Assembly (NCBI RefSeq): GCF_900142475.1
Contig: NZ_FRAY01000011.1
Span: 1 to 62,424, forward strand
Origin: Fibrobacter sp. UWH4
Lineage (GTDB): Bacteria; Fibrobacterota; Fibrobacteria; Fibrobacterales; Fibrobacteraceae
Direction of reading: 5' to 3'
DNA length: 62,424 bases
Made by a program: the position numbers and the translations under genes. The notes under the pieces are model-generated. The model worked only from the letters and a program-made list of their open reading frames with translations, was not told the DNA's origin and searched no databases. Positions 1 to 8,377 of the stretch are shown one piece after another; position 1 is the stretch's first letter; every line of letters begins with the position of its first letter.

Positions 1-294
1 CACCACCAAAATCAAGAGCGCTATCCCGAAGGTGTTCAGCACGTTACTGAAGAACTTCCAGCCGCCCTTCTCGTCGCCCGCCACCTTGTATCCGGTGAAA
101 ATCGGGATGAAGATAATCGAGAGGAACCCGGTGCTCACCACGTGATTCAAGATATCCGGAATCATGAAGGCAAGGTCCAGGGCGTTCTTCTCGAGCGACA
201 CGCCCGCGGCATGCGCCAAGAGCATTTCACGGAAAATTCCGAGCACGCGGCTCAGGAGCATCGAAACGGCAACGATAATAGCGGCTTTATTCAT
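1..294 (-). CDS. murJ: Lipid II flippase MurJ (MviN), N-terminal part
   Basis: The gene starts at 294 and runs off the left edge, so only about 98 N-terminal residues are visible. The translation opens MNKAAIIVAVSMLLSRVLGI and continues with FREMLLAHAAG, the conserved first helix of the MurJ/MviN family (S-R-x-L-G-x-x-R-E). A second hydrophobic helix with FIPIFTGYK follows. MurJ flips lipid II across the inner membrane for peptidoglycan synthesis. The truncation is the window edge, not damage. Residues beyond the first two or three helices cannot be judged. Confidence 0.9.
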   Translation of the reverse strand, partial: MNKAAIIVAVSMLLSRVLGIFREMLLAHAAGVSLEKNALDLAFMIPDILNHVVSTGFLSIIFIPIFTGYKVAGDEKGGWKFFSNVLNTFGIALLILVV

Positions 295-435
295 AGACTA
301 GTCGACGGTTGTAGAAACGTCATCCCTAGAAAACATAGAAAAGTGAAAGACTCACTAGTTGAAGGGGATGGCCGTTGAAGATAAGATACGTCATCCCAGA
401 ACGAACATCGGCTGAGACGAGACCCTTGCTCATGT

Positions 436-475
436 CATCCTGGAGCGAACGAAGTGAACGACGGGATCCAGGATG
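436..475. repeat. Intergenic inverted repeat (REP-like)
   Basis: Perfect 9-bp arms CATCCTGGA (436-444) and TCCAGGATG (467-475) flank an asymmetric loop. The same word family (GTCATCCTGGA, GGATCC..CCAGGATGAC) recurs at about 30600-30642. It belongs to the set of short dispersed intergenic repeats in this genome. Confidence 0.7.
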
Positions 476-530
476 ATGCAGACAGAAGGATGTTGGCATT
501 TACCCAATGGGCGCGTTCTTTTCTCTTTTG

Positions 531-538
531 TATATTTG
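531..538 (+). promoter_or_regulatory. -10 box (TATATTTG) very close to a start codon
   Basis: TATATTTG lies so that only 6 nt separate the hexamer TATATT (531-536) from the ATG at 543. A transcript starting about 7 nt after the box would begin at or next to the start codon. The -35 region is not convincing. Confidence 0.45.
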
Positions 539-542
539 AGAT

Positions 543-1562
543 ATGAAAAAGATTCTCGCCGCTTTTTTATCGCTCGCCGCAATTTCATTTGCCGCCAACG
601 TCCAGGTTCTCGCCCCGACCGGAGCGGAATTTGCGCCGGACGCACCGAATATGGTCCAGTCCATCGTGCGCGCCTCCGTGAGCGAGACGGGAAACACGCC
701 TGTCGAAAGTTCAGCCGAAATCCAGCTGCGTACAAGCGTCATGACCATGGGCAGTTCCTTCGTCGTTGTCTGTGAACAAATTAACAACGGAACGATTGTC
801 GGAAGCGGAAGGCAGAAGGCGAACTCCATCGACAACCTGGACTATGCCATCGACTGGGCCGTCAAGGGAGCCCTCGCAAACCTCGCCGCTGCAAATGCCA
901 ACGCACAGGGCGCCCCGCAAAACGGCAACTATGCAAACAACGGCTACTATCAGGAGCCGCAGCAGAATGTCGTCGTTGTCGTCCCGGCCGAACGCTACGA
1001 GCAACGCAACGGCGACCCGAACGACAATTTCGCGCACAAGCGCCCCACCCGCAACTATGTCAGCTACGGTCTCGGCGCAGCCCTTTGGCACAACTACGAC
1101 TTCGTCGAAAAGAGCTGCAAGGGAGACTCCGCCTGCCACGAAAAATACGACACCGACCGCACCTGGGAACAGGCATTCGTCTTCCACTACGCCCGAATCT
1201 TCGAAGTCATTCCGCAGGCCGCAATGACTATCGTGAACAACATGAACCTCTCCTTCGGCGACGAATGGGAATGGCACGAAACCTTCCTCCTGGGCGGGCG
1301 ATTCTTCCCGAGCACGGGAGTCGTCACGCCCTTCATCGGCGCAGGAATCGGCCTCGGCATCCAAACCGACAGCCACTACTACGACGGGGACGAAGGTTTT
1401 GCCATCGGCCTTGCGGGAGGAGCCGAACTGGGAATCATCTTCTTCCGCAATTCCGCGACGCAGCTCGAAATCGGCTTCGCGTGGGACGCCCTGTGGGACG
1501 GTTTCGAAAGTTTCGACCGCCGCTTCGGTGCAGGCAGCGCCTACATCGCCATCAACTACTAA
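543..1562 (+). CDS. Secreted outer-membrane beta-barrel-like protein
   Basis: 339 aa. The N-terminus is a clear Sec signal peptide (Lys-Lys, hydrophobic core, cleavage near SFAA-NV). A first domain (about 20-110) may be a periplasmic segment. An Asn/Gln/Pro-rich linker (about 117-165) follows, then a region of alternating hydrophobic/aromatic strands with many Gly, ending in IAINY, as in outer-membrane barrels. Two Cys pairs are visible, one around SCKGDSACHE. I do not recognise a named family; related proteins of this shape are common in Fibrobacter. There is no good Shine-Dalgarno sequence; the -10 box almost touches the ATG. Confidence 0.75.
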   Translation: MKKILAAFLSLAAISFAANVQVLAPTGAEFAPDAPNMVQSIVRASVSETGNTPVESSAEIQLRTSVMTMGSSFVVVCEQINNGTIVGSGRQKANSIDNLDYAIDWAVKGALANLAAANANAQGAPQNGNYANNGYYQEPQQNVVVVVPAERYEQRNGDPNDNFAHKRPTRNYVSYGLGAALWHNYDFVEKSCKGDSACHEKYDTDRTWEQAFVFHYARIFEVIPQAAMTIVNNMNLSFGDEWEWHETFLLGGRFFPSTGVVTPFIGAGIGLGIQTDSHYYDGDEGFAIGLAGGAELGIIFFRNSATQLEIGFAWDALWDGFESFDRRFGAGSAYIAINY

Positions 1563-1585
1563 CCGAACCTCATTTAAACGAAACG

Positions 1586-1612
1586 AAGCGCGGCACTCCC
1601 GCGCTTATTTTC
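1586..1612 (+). terminator. Rho-independent terminator
   Basis: Stem AAGCGCGG / CCGCGCTT with a 5-nt loop (1586-1606) followed by ATTTTC, 24 nt after the preceding stop codon. Confidence 0.75.
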
Positions 1613-1657
1613 AATTCCGCACTTATTTTATTACCTGCAGCGAACACCCGCCAGTTT

Positions 1658-2728
1658 CTACACTGCCATCTTGAGCGCGTTCAGCGGACTGTCGCGCCGA
1701 ATCTTCTTGAGCTGCTGCAGGCGCGACACGATAATGCCCGGGCGAATCTGGAACCTGCGCGAAAAGAACTCGATGCAGGCTTTTTCGGCAAAACGCCCGC
1801 AGCAAATCAGTTCGCATTCTTCCGCCTCGGTCATCAGGAGACTTTCGGCGACACGCTTCGCCTCGTTGCAACCATTCTTCGCCGTGGCAATCATCCCCGC
1901 CACCGTTTTCGGCGCAAGCAGGCAAGGACGCTTGCTGTGCGACTGCAGGATATGCCCCATGACATGGTAAACCGACTCCATGAATTCACCGTCGCTCATT
2001 GGCCCCGTCGGCAGCTGCACCACGGGCTGCAAGCCCCGCCAGAAACAAGCCGCCTTCGGAGCAGGCGCCATAATGAACGAAGGAACCTGCAATACCGCGA
2101 TATCGCATTTCCGCAGAGTATCAATAACAATCTGGCGCAAGTTTTCCTTGAGCGGCAAGGCGTTCCTGCGCAAGAATTTTAAGTTATTCGCAATCACGTC
2201 GCGACTGATGAAAAAATCCGACGACGGGCGCGCCACCTGAATTTCACCCAGGCGAATCCATGCGGAATAGACCTGCGGATTGACCGTTTCCAAAGCAACG
2301 GAATACGTCTTTTTCCAGCCGTCCAGCGAGGCGACCCCCATGAACTTCATGATTTCGCGGGGAAGCAGTCCCGACTTGAATTTCTTATTGAAAGTGAGCC
2401 CTTCGGTCATGCGGATGTGGCCCAGCCGCTGCAACTCGCGAATCGGGAATCGCTGCGCCCAGTCGACCGCCTCCGCCGTGCAGAAACGCCTCTCGAAAGC
2501 CTTACGGGCCTGCGCCAGCGCCTCGCTGTCTACCGGGTCAACATTCCAAAGGACCTCCGCCGGGGTTCCCAGCAAAAATTCCAGCTCGCACATCTTCACG
2601 AACGAAAAACCTTCGACGAGCGTCCTGCGGGAATACCCGAGACGCGCAAAAATATCCTCCTGCACAAGCCCCTTGAGCTTCATCGCCCTGCGGACCGCCT
2701 CGTTAAAAATTTCATTCGTTGCAGGCAT
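1658..2728 (-). CDS. HigA/ImmA-IrrE-like protein with degenerate zincin motif
   Basis: 356 aa from the ATG at 2728, chosen because the upstream in-frame extension crosses a TATATT box. The N-terminal region (about 1-60) resembles the short helix-turn-helix region of large HigA-type antitoxins. The C-terminal half looks like ImmA/IrrE. MESVYHVMGHIL (250-261) sits where the family has FHExGH. It is followed by the usual EAxxxAxxLL helix and the IRPGIIVSRLQ...LNALK ending. The catalytic Glu of HExxH is replaced by Val256 (H255-V-M-G-H259), so peptidase activity is doubtful. No toxin gene is adjacent. Family placement is from motif memory. Confidence 0.6.
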   Translation of the reverse strand: MPATNEIFNEAVRRAMKLKGLVQEDIFARLGYSRRTLVEGFSFVKMCELEFLLGTPAEVLWNVDPVDSEALAQARKAFERRFCTAEAVDWAQRFPIRELQRLGHIRMTEGLTFNKKFKSGLLPREIMKFMGVASLDGWKKTYSVALETVNPQVYSAWIRLGEIQVARPSSDFFISRDVIANNLKFLRRNALPLKENLRQIVIDTLRKCDIAVLQVPSFIMAPAPKAACFWRGLQPVVQLPTGPMSDGEFMESVYHVMGHILQSHSKRPCLLAPKTVAGMIATAKNGCNEAKRVAESLLMTEAEECELICCGRFAEKACIEFFSRRFQIRPGIIVSRLQQLKKIRRDSPLNALKMAV

Positions 2729-2736
2729 ACTCTCAC

Positions 2737-2742
2737 AATATA
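2737..2742 (-). promoter_or_regulatory. -10 box 8 nt from start codon
   Basis: TATATT on the minus strand, 8 nt upstream of the ATG at 2728, with no Shine-Dalgarno sequence between. It is one of several such arrangements in this window. Confidence 0.4.
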
Positions 2743-2800
2743 AAAAAGGGCCGCCTCGCATTCAAGCCGGCAGACCTTCCAATTTCATTTTTGTCAAAAA

Positions 2801-3691
2801 CTACTCGGTGGCAGTTTCCAGGCCCTTGATACCGATATAGCGGACCTCGTTCTTGCTGTTCACGATAATCGCAAGACCCGTCAGGTAATTGACCCACCAG
2901 CGGCCCCACTTGTAGCGGATAGAGGCGGTCTTGTTGGTCGCCCAGGCAATCAGGGGCACGACAAATTCATCGTGGCTGATAACCACCTTCGCCTTCGGCA
3001 TTTCGGCGTAGTCCTTGATCAGGTAAGTGTTGATGACTTCGAGGCTGCGTTCTTCCAGGTCGTAGAAGGCGTCGGCGAACTGACCGTCGTAGGCCCAGAG
3101 CGAAACGATGCCACTCGTGTTGGTATCCTTTCCGGTACTGCTAACATAGGAATCACGGAGATCCTCGTCCTTGATGAACCAGCCACCGGTCAACTCGGAA
3201 ATGGTGTCGGAAACAAAGCTGTCGTCGCAAACCTGCACCTGGCCACGTCCCAAGGCGATATTGCAAGCCGTTTCCTTGGTGCGCACATAAGCCGTGTGGG
3301 CATATACAAACTCGTCGGCACTGATAAGTTTCTGACCCACGGACTGCGCCTGCAGAATACCGTTCTCCGTCAGCGGAGTCTCGCGACCTACACCAGATTC
3401 ACGTTCGGCATGTCTCAGCACAAAGACCACCTTTTCATCGGGGGCCACCGTGTGGAAAGCGTTCGCGATATCGACAAAACCGATGCTGTCGTAAACCAGT
3501 TCTTCGGGGACAAACGGAACAGCCGGATCGACAGGATCAGAAGGTTCTGCCGGAACAGAAGGGTCGACCGTAGAGGCAGAAGAAATCTCCGTCGGGACAG
3601 GCGGTTGGGCCGGTGTACTTTCCGAATCGGAGGAACAGGCTGCCCAGAAAAAAGCGGGCACAGCGAGAACAAGCAAATTCTTTAACTTCAT
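2801..3691 (-). CDS. Histidine-phosphatase superfamily lipoprotein
   Basis: 296 aa. The lipoprotein signal ends in FFWAAC, followed by a Ser/Pro/Asp-rich linker (about 20-65). The catalytic domain begins at VVFVLRHAERES, the RHG/RHAE motif of the histidine phosphatase (phosphoglycerate mutase-like) superfamily. The second catalytic His is probably in VISHDEFVVPL near the C-terminus. Arg and His of both motifs are present, so it may be active in the periplasm or on the cell surface; the substrate cannot be inferred. It stands alone, behind a TATAAT box (3699-3704) that lies 7 nt from its ATG. Confidence 0.8.
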   Translation of the reverse strand: MKLKNLLVLAVPAFFWAACSSDSESTPAQPPVPTEISSASTVDPSVPAEPSDPVDPAVPFVPEELVYDSIGFVDIANAFHTVAPDEKVVFVLRHAERESGVGRETPLTENGILQAQSVGQKLISADEFVYAHTAYVRTKETACNIALGRGQVQVCDDSFVSDTISELTGGWFIKDEDLRDSYVSSTGKDTNTSGIVSLWAYDGQFADAFYDLEERSLEVINTYLIKDYAEMPKAKVVISHDEFVVPLIAWATNKTASIRYKWGRWWVNYLTGLAIIVNSKNEVRYIGIKGLETATE

Positions 3692-3757
3692 AGTAACAAT
3701 TATATATTATTTGGGGCTTTCCTGCTAGACAAATCAGGAAAGATTTTATTTACAGAG

Positions 3758-4081
3758 TTAGATATCTTTCCCGCTCTTGGCGCAAAACGCGAGCACGACA
3801 AACGCCCCGGCAATAATCCCGATCAGCGGAAGGTCGGCCTGCCCGCGCAAAAACATCTTCAAGAAACGCACCGCCTGCGATGACATGAACGCATACCCCG
3901 CGCTACACAGCACCACAAACAACGCAAAACGCCCGACGAACGGGATACTCCGCGTTATCTTCTTAAAATAATTGTTGATGTGGCCACCGTAAATGATAAG
4001 CAAGGTAGCGACAAGACCCACCGAAATGGAGTCCATGTGAAGGCGCAAAAAATTCGCGAAATGGTGAATGTAGGGCTGCAT
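3758..4081 (-). CDS. DUF3392-like inner-membrane protein
   Basis: 107 aa with three hydrophobic segments (about 18-36, 47-68, 84-102). The segment SVGLVATLLIIYGGHIN followed by a basic Lys/Arg loop recalls DUF3392 family proteins, which are of unknown function. The ATG is preceded at 6 nt by TATATT (4088-4093) and lacks a Shine-Dalgarno sequence. Assignment is by motif memory only. Confidence 0.6.
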   Translation of the reverse strand: MQPYIHHFANFLRLHMDSISVGLVATLLIIYGGHINNYFKKITRSIPFVGRFALFVVLCSAGYAFMSSQAVRFLKMFLRGQADLPLIGIIAGAFVVLAFCAKSGKDI

Positions 4082-4107
4082 GCAGTAAATATATAAAACT
4101 GCAAGGA

Positions 4108-4191
4108 TTAGCCGTAAACAAACCCAAGAATTACCGCAACAGCGACTAAGACCACAATCTGCTTGACAATGTTGATATCGTTGGAATTCAT
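4108..4191 (-). CDS. 27-aa single-pass membrane peptide (putative)
   Basis: A short ORF MNSNDINIVKQIVVLVAVAV followed by ILGFVYG and TAA. It has a polar N-terminus, one hydrophobic helix and a Gly/Tyr end. TTAGGGGC lies just before the ATG and could serve as a ribosome-binding site. It precedes the DUF3392-like gene on the same strand by 26 nt. Function unknown; it could be a chance ORF, but the helix is cleanly delimited and the codons are unbiased toward stops. Confidence 0.4.
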   Translation of the reverse strand: MNSNDINIVKQIVVLVAVAVILGFVYG

Positions 4192-4340
4192 GCCCCTAAA
4201 TTACAATTTTAAAAGGGCAAAATCAATCTTGTAAGAAACGAATAATTTTTACAGATGTAAACATGTGACGAAGATTACACCGCCACACGATTTTCGAACC
4301 GAAATGCAAAAAAAATCCAGAAGCAACTGCCGCAAGACTC

Positions 4341-5492
4341 TTACTTCAGCAGTTCTTCGGGAACGCATTCGGCCATGGCCTCGTAGGCTTTTGCGCTCGG
4401 GTGCAGATGGTCGCCGGAATCGAATCCGCTGCTGAACGCCTTCGGATTGTCGTGACCGCGTACCGCCTTATCGAAGTCGACGCAGCCGTCAAAATCGGGT
4501 GCGGTGCGGAGCCATTCGTTGAACGCCATGCGGATGATGTCGCGGTTTTCGTTGTAGGTGCGCCAGCCGTAAATGGGCAGTAGCGTGCCGCTGTAAATCT
4601 TGAGGCCGAGTTTGCGCGCATGCGTAATGTAAAGCGAGCGTACGCCATTGATGAGGTCGTCTGCAGTGGGCATGTCGCTCCAGGGACGGAACTTGTTGAC
4701 TTCTACGCCGACAGGGTGGATGATGTCGTTGATGCCGTGTTGCACGATTACCGTGCGGGCGCCTGCGACATTCATTTCAATCGGAAATCGCGTGGCACCC
4801 TTGAGGCCGTAGGCCGCGTAGGTGATGCAGCTGTATTCGCGGAGGATGCGCGTGCCGCTTACCGCGCGACGGATGATGGCCACGTTATTGAAACCTTCGC
4901 GTGCACAACGGAGCGTCAGGTAATCGGGCCAGTCCTGCGCCGTAATGGAATCGCCGAAACACACCAGCGCAAAGTTCTTTTCTTCGGTGAAGATGTCGAT
5001 GGTGTTCAGGAAATAAATCCAGTTGGTTTTGCGCGTTAAGTCGTCAGGGAGTGTCGCGGACTTTGCGAAGTTGCCGTAGCTGTACTTGCCGCCCGAAAGC
5101 GGGCCCGTGATAGCCGTGCCTGCGTTCATCTGCGTAAAGTCGGCGAAGTAGAGGTTTACATCGAAAGTCTCGCCTGCGGTCACGTCGAATGGTATTTCGT
5201 CGCTCAGGATTTCTTCGCCCGCGGGGATCGTGCCGGAAGTGCTGCCGCCGAACGTGATGGCGACCGGGGAGTATGCGGAGGTTGCCTGGGAATGTGCGAC
5301 ATATGCTTCGGAAATCGTCACGGGTTCCGTGCCGGTGAGATTCGAAAAATGGAACCGCAACTTGTTCCCCGAAAAGCACGCACGAATCGGGTTGCGCAGC
5401 GTCAAGTCCTTGGCGTAGGTAGCTTCCTTGCGGTCAGTGATAGAGGTGGCGTTTCCCCAGCAGGCAACCCATTTCGAAAATTTCTCTGGCAT
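4341..5492 (-). CDS. SGNH/GDSL-family hydrolase
   Basis: 383 aa from the ATG at 5492, preferred over the upstream ATG because GGAG lies 5 nt before it. An N-terminal beta-rich domain (about 1-165) precedes the SGNH domain. Block I is ALVCFGDSITAQ with nucleophile Ser182, block III is GINDI, and the catalytic Asp/His pair sits in DHLHPSAKAY near the C-terminus. No signal peptide is visible, so it is probably cytoplasmic. Proteins of this shape are esterases, often acting on acetylated sugars; the substrate here is unknown. The N-terminal domain could bind carbohydrate. Confidence 0.85.
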   Translation of the reverse strand: MPEKFSKWVACWGNATSITDRKEATYAKDLTLRNPIRACFSGNKLRFHFSNLTGTEPVTISEAYVAHSQATSAYSPVAITFGGSTSGTIPAGEEILSDEIPFDVTAGETFDVNLYFADFTQMNAGTAITGPLSGGKYSYGNFAKSATLPDDLTRKTNWIYFLNTIDIFTEEKNFALVCFGDSITAQDWPDYLTLRCAREGFNNVAIIRRAVSGTRILREYSCITYAAYGLKGATRFPIEMNVAGARTVIVQHGINDIIHPVGVEVNKFRPWSDMPTADDLINGVRSLYITHARKLGLKIYSGTLLPIYGWRTYNENRDIIRMAFNEWLRTAPDFDGCVDFDKAVRGHDNPKAFSSGFDSGDHLHPSAKAYEAMAECVPEELLK

Positions 5493-5543
5493 ATTGACTC
5501 CGCGAATGATTGCAACAGACAAAAATAGAAAAATGTAAATCCG

Positions 5544-6944
5544 CTATACCAATCGGCAAATCGGCAGCAGATACAAGAAGCATGCACACAGCACGGAACT
5601 TGCAGGGGCATTGGCCGCGGCAAGCACCATCGCCGTCGCAACCGACCACGGCACAAGCGCGATCACCGTCACCGCCGTATCATAAAGATCAAGCGCGTGG
5701 GATTCGTTCTTGACGATTGCGTTTGGCTTATCGCTGGATTTATCCGCATCGCATAATTTTGTTGTGCCCGGTGCAGAATCCGTGTCAAGATTTTCCGTGA
5801 GTTGGTGAGTCAGAATGATGGTGAGCGTCTGGTTGCAAACAACGCAGGCCGTAACGCAAGAAGCCACAAGCGTCGCACAAAAAGAGTTTGTCCTGGCCGC
5901 GATTTTTTCGACCGCAGATTTTAGGGGCGTAAGCATCCCGGTCTCCTTGAAAATCCCCGCATAGCACCCCGCAATAACCACGATCCAGAACACGTTCAAC
6001 ATCGAAAGAAATCCACCGCCATTAATCATCGGCGCAAGTTCCGGAGTGTGGGCGTGGAATCCAAAAACAACTGCTCGCAATACATCGGCAAGGGAATGAT
6101 TTTCGATAACAAAAGCAAGCGGTAAAGCCGCGAGAGCACTCAGGAGCAACACCCGCGAAGACCGCACCCGGAGTACGGATAAAATAACCATCAAAACCGC
6201 AGGAAGAATGCACCACGGCGAAAGACTGAATTCCTTTGCGAAAAGCGCTCGCACCGGTTCCGCCGAAAAATTGCCCGCAACATCGCTTGCGTAAATCGAG
6301 TCGCCAGCCACCCCACTTAAATCATTCGCGAAACCGCAGAGACCAACAACCAGATAAATCGCGCAACTCAAGAGCAACGGAAGCCAAGTGGTTTTCAGCA
6401 TCCGCCGCACATTCGCATAAATATCCGTATTCGTGATGTTCGCCGTCAAAAGCGCCATCGAAGATATCGGCGAAATCCTGTTCCCGAAATACGCCCCCGC
6501 CAAAATGGCGCCGCCCACCCAACAAGGCGACACGCCGAGCGCATGCCCCGCTGTCGCGCAAACTACCCCCACCGTTGCCGCCGTACCAAGCGCAGTCCCC
6601 GTCAAGAGCGACATCGCACAGTTCAGCAGGAATACCGCAAGCAAGAAACCGCTCCCGTGAATAAACTGCACCGAATGCACCACCATCAGCGGGATGACGC
6701 CACCCGCCCGCCACAAGGCCGTCAACAAACCGAGCAGCACAAACAAAATAAGAATCCCCTTCGCCGTGACAATGCCGCGCCCGCACATGGCGAGCACGCG
6801 CCGCACCCCATGCCCCCGCACCAGCGCATAACCTACAAAAAACGCAAGCCCCGCCAGCATGGCAAACACCAGCTTCACCTTGAAGGCAAGCGCCGCCACC
6901 AAGACTGCTACGAACAAAAGAAGTGTACAAAGCTCAAGAAACAT
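5544..6944 (-). CDS. NhaC-type Na+/H+ antiporter-like transporter
   Basis: 466 aa with about eleven to twelve hydrophobic helices across the whole length. It carries conserved Gly/Ala-rich segments such as LLTGTALGTAATVGVVCATAG and AILAGAYFGNRISPISS, the NhaC hallmark with its Asn/Ser-rich discontinuous helix. A soluble loop (about 375-415) interrupts the C-terminal helices. NhaC proteins exchange Na+ (some malate/lactate) for protons at the inner membrane. It is divergent from an AraC regulator 72 bp away, which may control it. Confidence 0.8.
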   Translation of the reverse strand: MFLELCTLLLFVAVLVAALAFKVKLVFAMLAGLAFFVGYALVRGHGVRRVLAMCGRGIVTAKGILILFVLLGLLTALWRAGGVIPLMVVHSVQFIHGSGFLLAVFLLNCAMSLLTGTALGTAATVGVVCATAGHALGVSPCWVGGAILAGAYFGNRISPISSMALLTANITNTDIYANVRRMLKTTWLPLLLSCAIYLVVGLCGFANDLSGVAGDSIYASDVAGNFSAEPVRALFAKEFSLSPWCILPAVLMVILSVLRVRSSRVLLLSALAALPLAFVIENHSLADVLRAVVFGFHAHTPELAPMINGGGFLSMLNVFWIVVIAGCYAGIFKETGMLTPLKSAVEKIAARTNSFCATLVASCVTACVVCNQTLTIILTHQLTENLDTDSAPGTTKLCDADKSSDKPNAIVKNESHALDLYDTAVTVIALVPWSVATAMVLAAANAPASSVLCACFLYLLPICRLV

Positions 6945-7016
6945 AGAGAGGTAAATTTAGATAAAAATGGAGAGCTTGAAAAATAGCTAATTTGCGGTTG
7001 CCTTGCTAGGTAGAAA

Positions 7017-7652
7017 ATGAGCGAGATTTCGTACAGTAAAAAGAATGACCGGATTGAATGCGTGCGTTACAAGGATTGGCGCAAGTCGTACCCGCCGCAC
7101 ACGCATACCGCCCACATGACCGTCGGCTATATTGAAGAGGGCCGCGTTTGCATGGTACTGAACGGCGAAGCGAAAATTTACGGCGCCGGAGAACGGTTCC
7201 AAATTCCACCGAATACGTTGCACGAAATCAAGACTGTCGGCGATGAATGTTATTCAATGGTGGTGCTGTGTACCGCTTTAGAGGTCGACGAGATTGTAGC
7301 TGAGGACTGCGCGCGGGATTATGAAAGTATAGTCGCGCGGTTAGATGAATTGCAAAAAAACATCCTTGAAAATCCCGAAAACATTTATCTGATAGAGCAA
7401 ATGGCGCATGATGCATGCATCAGCCCGTTCCACATGATACGCGAATTCAAAAAGGCCTTCGGACTCACGCCGCATCAGTTCCAGATGCAATGCAAAGTCC
7501 GCAAGGCGCAAAAGCTGCTCGAAGAAAGGCCCGCAGCCGAGGTGACCTTTGACGCTGGATTTTACGACCAAAGCCACATGGACCGCTGCTTTAAAAAAGT
7601 CGTCGGCCTTTCTCCGAAAGAATATAAACGTGCCGTGAAGACAGACACATAA
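7017..7652 (+). CDS. AraC-family transcriptional regulator
   Basis: 211 aa. An N-terminal cupin-type sensor domain carries HTHTAHMTVGYIEEG and a PNTLHEI turn. A C-terminal double helix-turn-helix follows: LIEQMAHDACISPFHMIREFKKAFG then GFYDQSHMDRCFKKVVGLSP, the AraC signature. It is shorter than typical AraC proteins (about 290 aa), as in the small AraC group with a compact sensor. It sits divergent from the NhaC-like gene, so that gene is the likely target. A TAGGTAG-like ribosome site precedes the ATG. Confidence 0.85.
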   Translation: MSEISYSKKNDRIECVRYKDWRKSYPPHTHTAHMTVGYIEEGRVCMVLNGEAKIYGAGERFQIPPNTLHEIKTVGDECYSMVVLCTALEVDEIVAEDCARDYESIVARLDELQKNILENPENIYLIEQMAHDACISPFHMIREFKKAFGLTPHQFQMQCKVRKAQKLLEERPAAEVTFDAGFYDQSHMDRCFKKVVGLSPKEYKRAVKTDT

Positions 7653-7670
7653 AAGCGGATGACTAATACG

Positions 7671-7746
7671 TCATTGCGAGACCGTAAGGGCGACGCAATC
7701 TCTTAGCATTACCTTTTCTGTCATCCCCGCGTAAGCGGGGATCTCC
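7671..7746. repeat. Two dispersed intergenic repeats in tandem
   Basis: GTCATTGCGAG...GCAATCTC (7671-7702) is followed by a GTCATCCCCGC / GCGGGGAT hairpin (about 7720-7743). Both words recur elsewhere in the window (19506-19531, 30494-30560, 36643-36673, 49245-49292). The element separates the AraC gene from the convergent cupin gene. Confidence 0.7.
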
Positions 7747-8151
7747 TTAACAAAGCGCTGGCATGAACTTTGCGAACAGATAAAGCCCCTGGTCGCCAGC
7801 GTCTACCTGGTGCGGGACCTTCGCCGGCATAATCGAGATGACGCCCGGAACGCATTCGAGCTTGGCGCCATCATTGATGCAAACTCCGCTCCCCGCAATG
7901 ACCTCGTGCATTTCGAGCTGGGTTTCGTGAATGTGCGTTTTGATGCTCTTGTTCGGCGCAATTCTCACCAAGTGATAGCTGAACGTGCCGCCGGTCTCTT
8001 TTGCGGTAATGATATGCTTGAGTTCTACCCCCTCGAAAGTCGGATGCTTGGACCACGCGATACCTTTGAAAGCGACCGTTTTGCTCGGGAGCCTGAGCTC
8101 GCCCTCGTTGAATTTTTCAAAAATATCGTTACCGAGATTAGCTTTTCCCAT
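7747..8151 (-). CDS. Small cupin-domain protein
   Basis: 134 aa, a single cupin. Motif 1 is THIHETQLEMHEVIAGSG (HxHx-E-H pattern, candidate metal ligands) and motif 2 is PGVISIMPAKVPHQVDAG (G-x-P-x-x-x-x-H). It has no signal peptide and is therefore cytoplasmic. An AGGAG ribosome site precedes the ATG. Such stand-alone cupins act as isomerases, dioxygenases or sensors; nothing nearby fixes the role. It ends against dispersed repeats and is transcribed away from the GNAT leader. Confidence 0.75.
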   Translation of the reverse strand: MGKANLGNDIFEKFNEGELRLPSKTVAFKGIAWSKHPTFEGVELKHIITAKETGGTFSYHLVRIAPNKSIKTHIHETQLEMHEVIAGSGVCINDGAKLECVPGVISIMPAKVPHQVDAGDQGLYLFAKFMPALC

Positions 8152-8268
8152 GATTTAACTCCTATGATAGTGTTTCGTCCGCGACTGTTGCTAACTGCGT
8201 CGCGATTATGCCCGAAATCTATACGAAGGGGTGCATGGAAAAATTGGATAAAATTGCGGAAAATTATT

Positions 8269-8276
8269 TATATTTG
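8269..8276 (+). promoter_or_regulatory. Putative -10 box of the acetyltransferase leader
   Basis: TATATTTG identical to the -10 box of rpsL (50291). A TTGGAT 19 bp upstream is a weak -35. It would give a leader of about 130 nt before the GNAT start at 8413. Confidence 0.4.
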
Positions 8277-8300
8277 CCTTGTACTTTTAACGGAGACTGG

Positions 8301-8321
8301 ATGCTGTTTAGCAAATCTTGA
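8301..8321 (+). CDS. Possible leader peptide MLFSKS
   Basis: ATG CTG TTT AGC AAA TCT TGA, with CGGAG 8 nt upstream as a ribosome site. It lies between a -10 box and a terminator-like hairpin. If translated, it would place a ribosome next to the hairpin, as in attenuated resistance genes. Evidence is positional only; a six-codon ORF can arise by chance. Confidence 0.25.
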   Translation: MLFSKS

Positions 8322-8334
8322 TTCATTGTCTAGG

Positions 8335-8377
8335 GCCTTGGGAGACATTCCTTGGGCCGTCTTCCAAGGCGATTTTT
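8335..8377 (+). terminator. Terminator/attenuator hairpin in the GNAT leader
   Basis: A 12-bp stem GCCTTGGGAGAC / GTCTTCCAAGGC (one G-U pair) with a 12-nt loop is followed by GATTTTTAT. It sits 36 nt before the GNAT start codon and points toward it. It may stop transcripts from upstream or attenuate the acetyltransferase gene. Confidence 0.6.
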
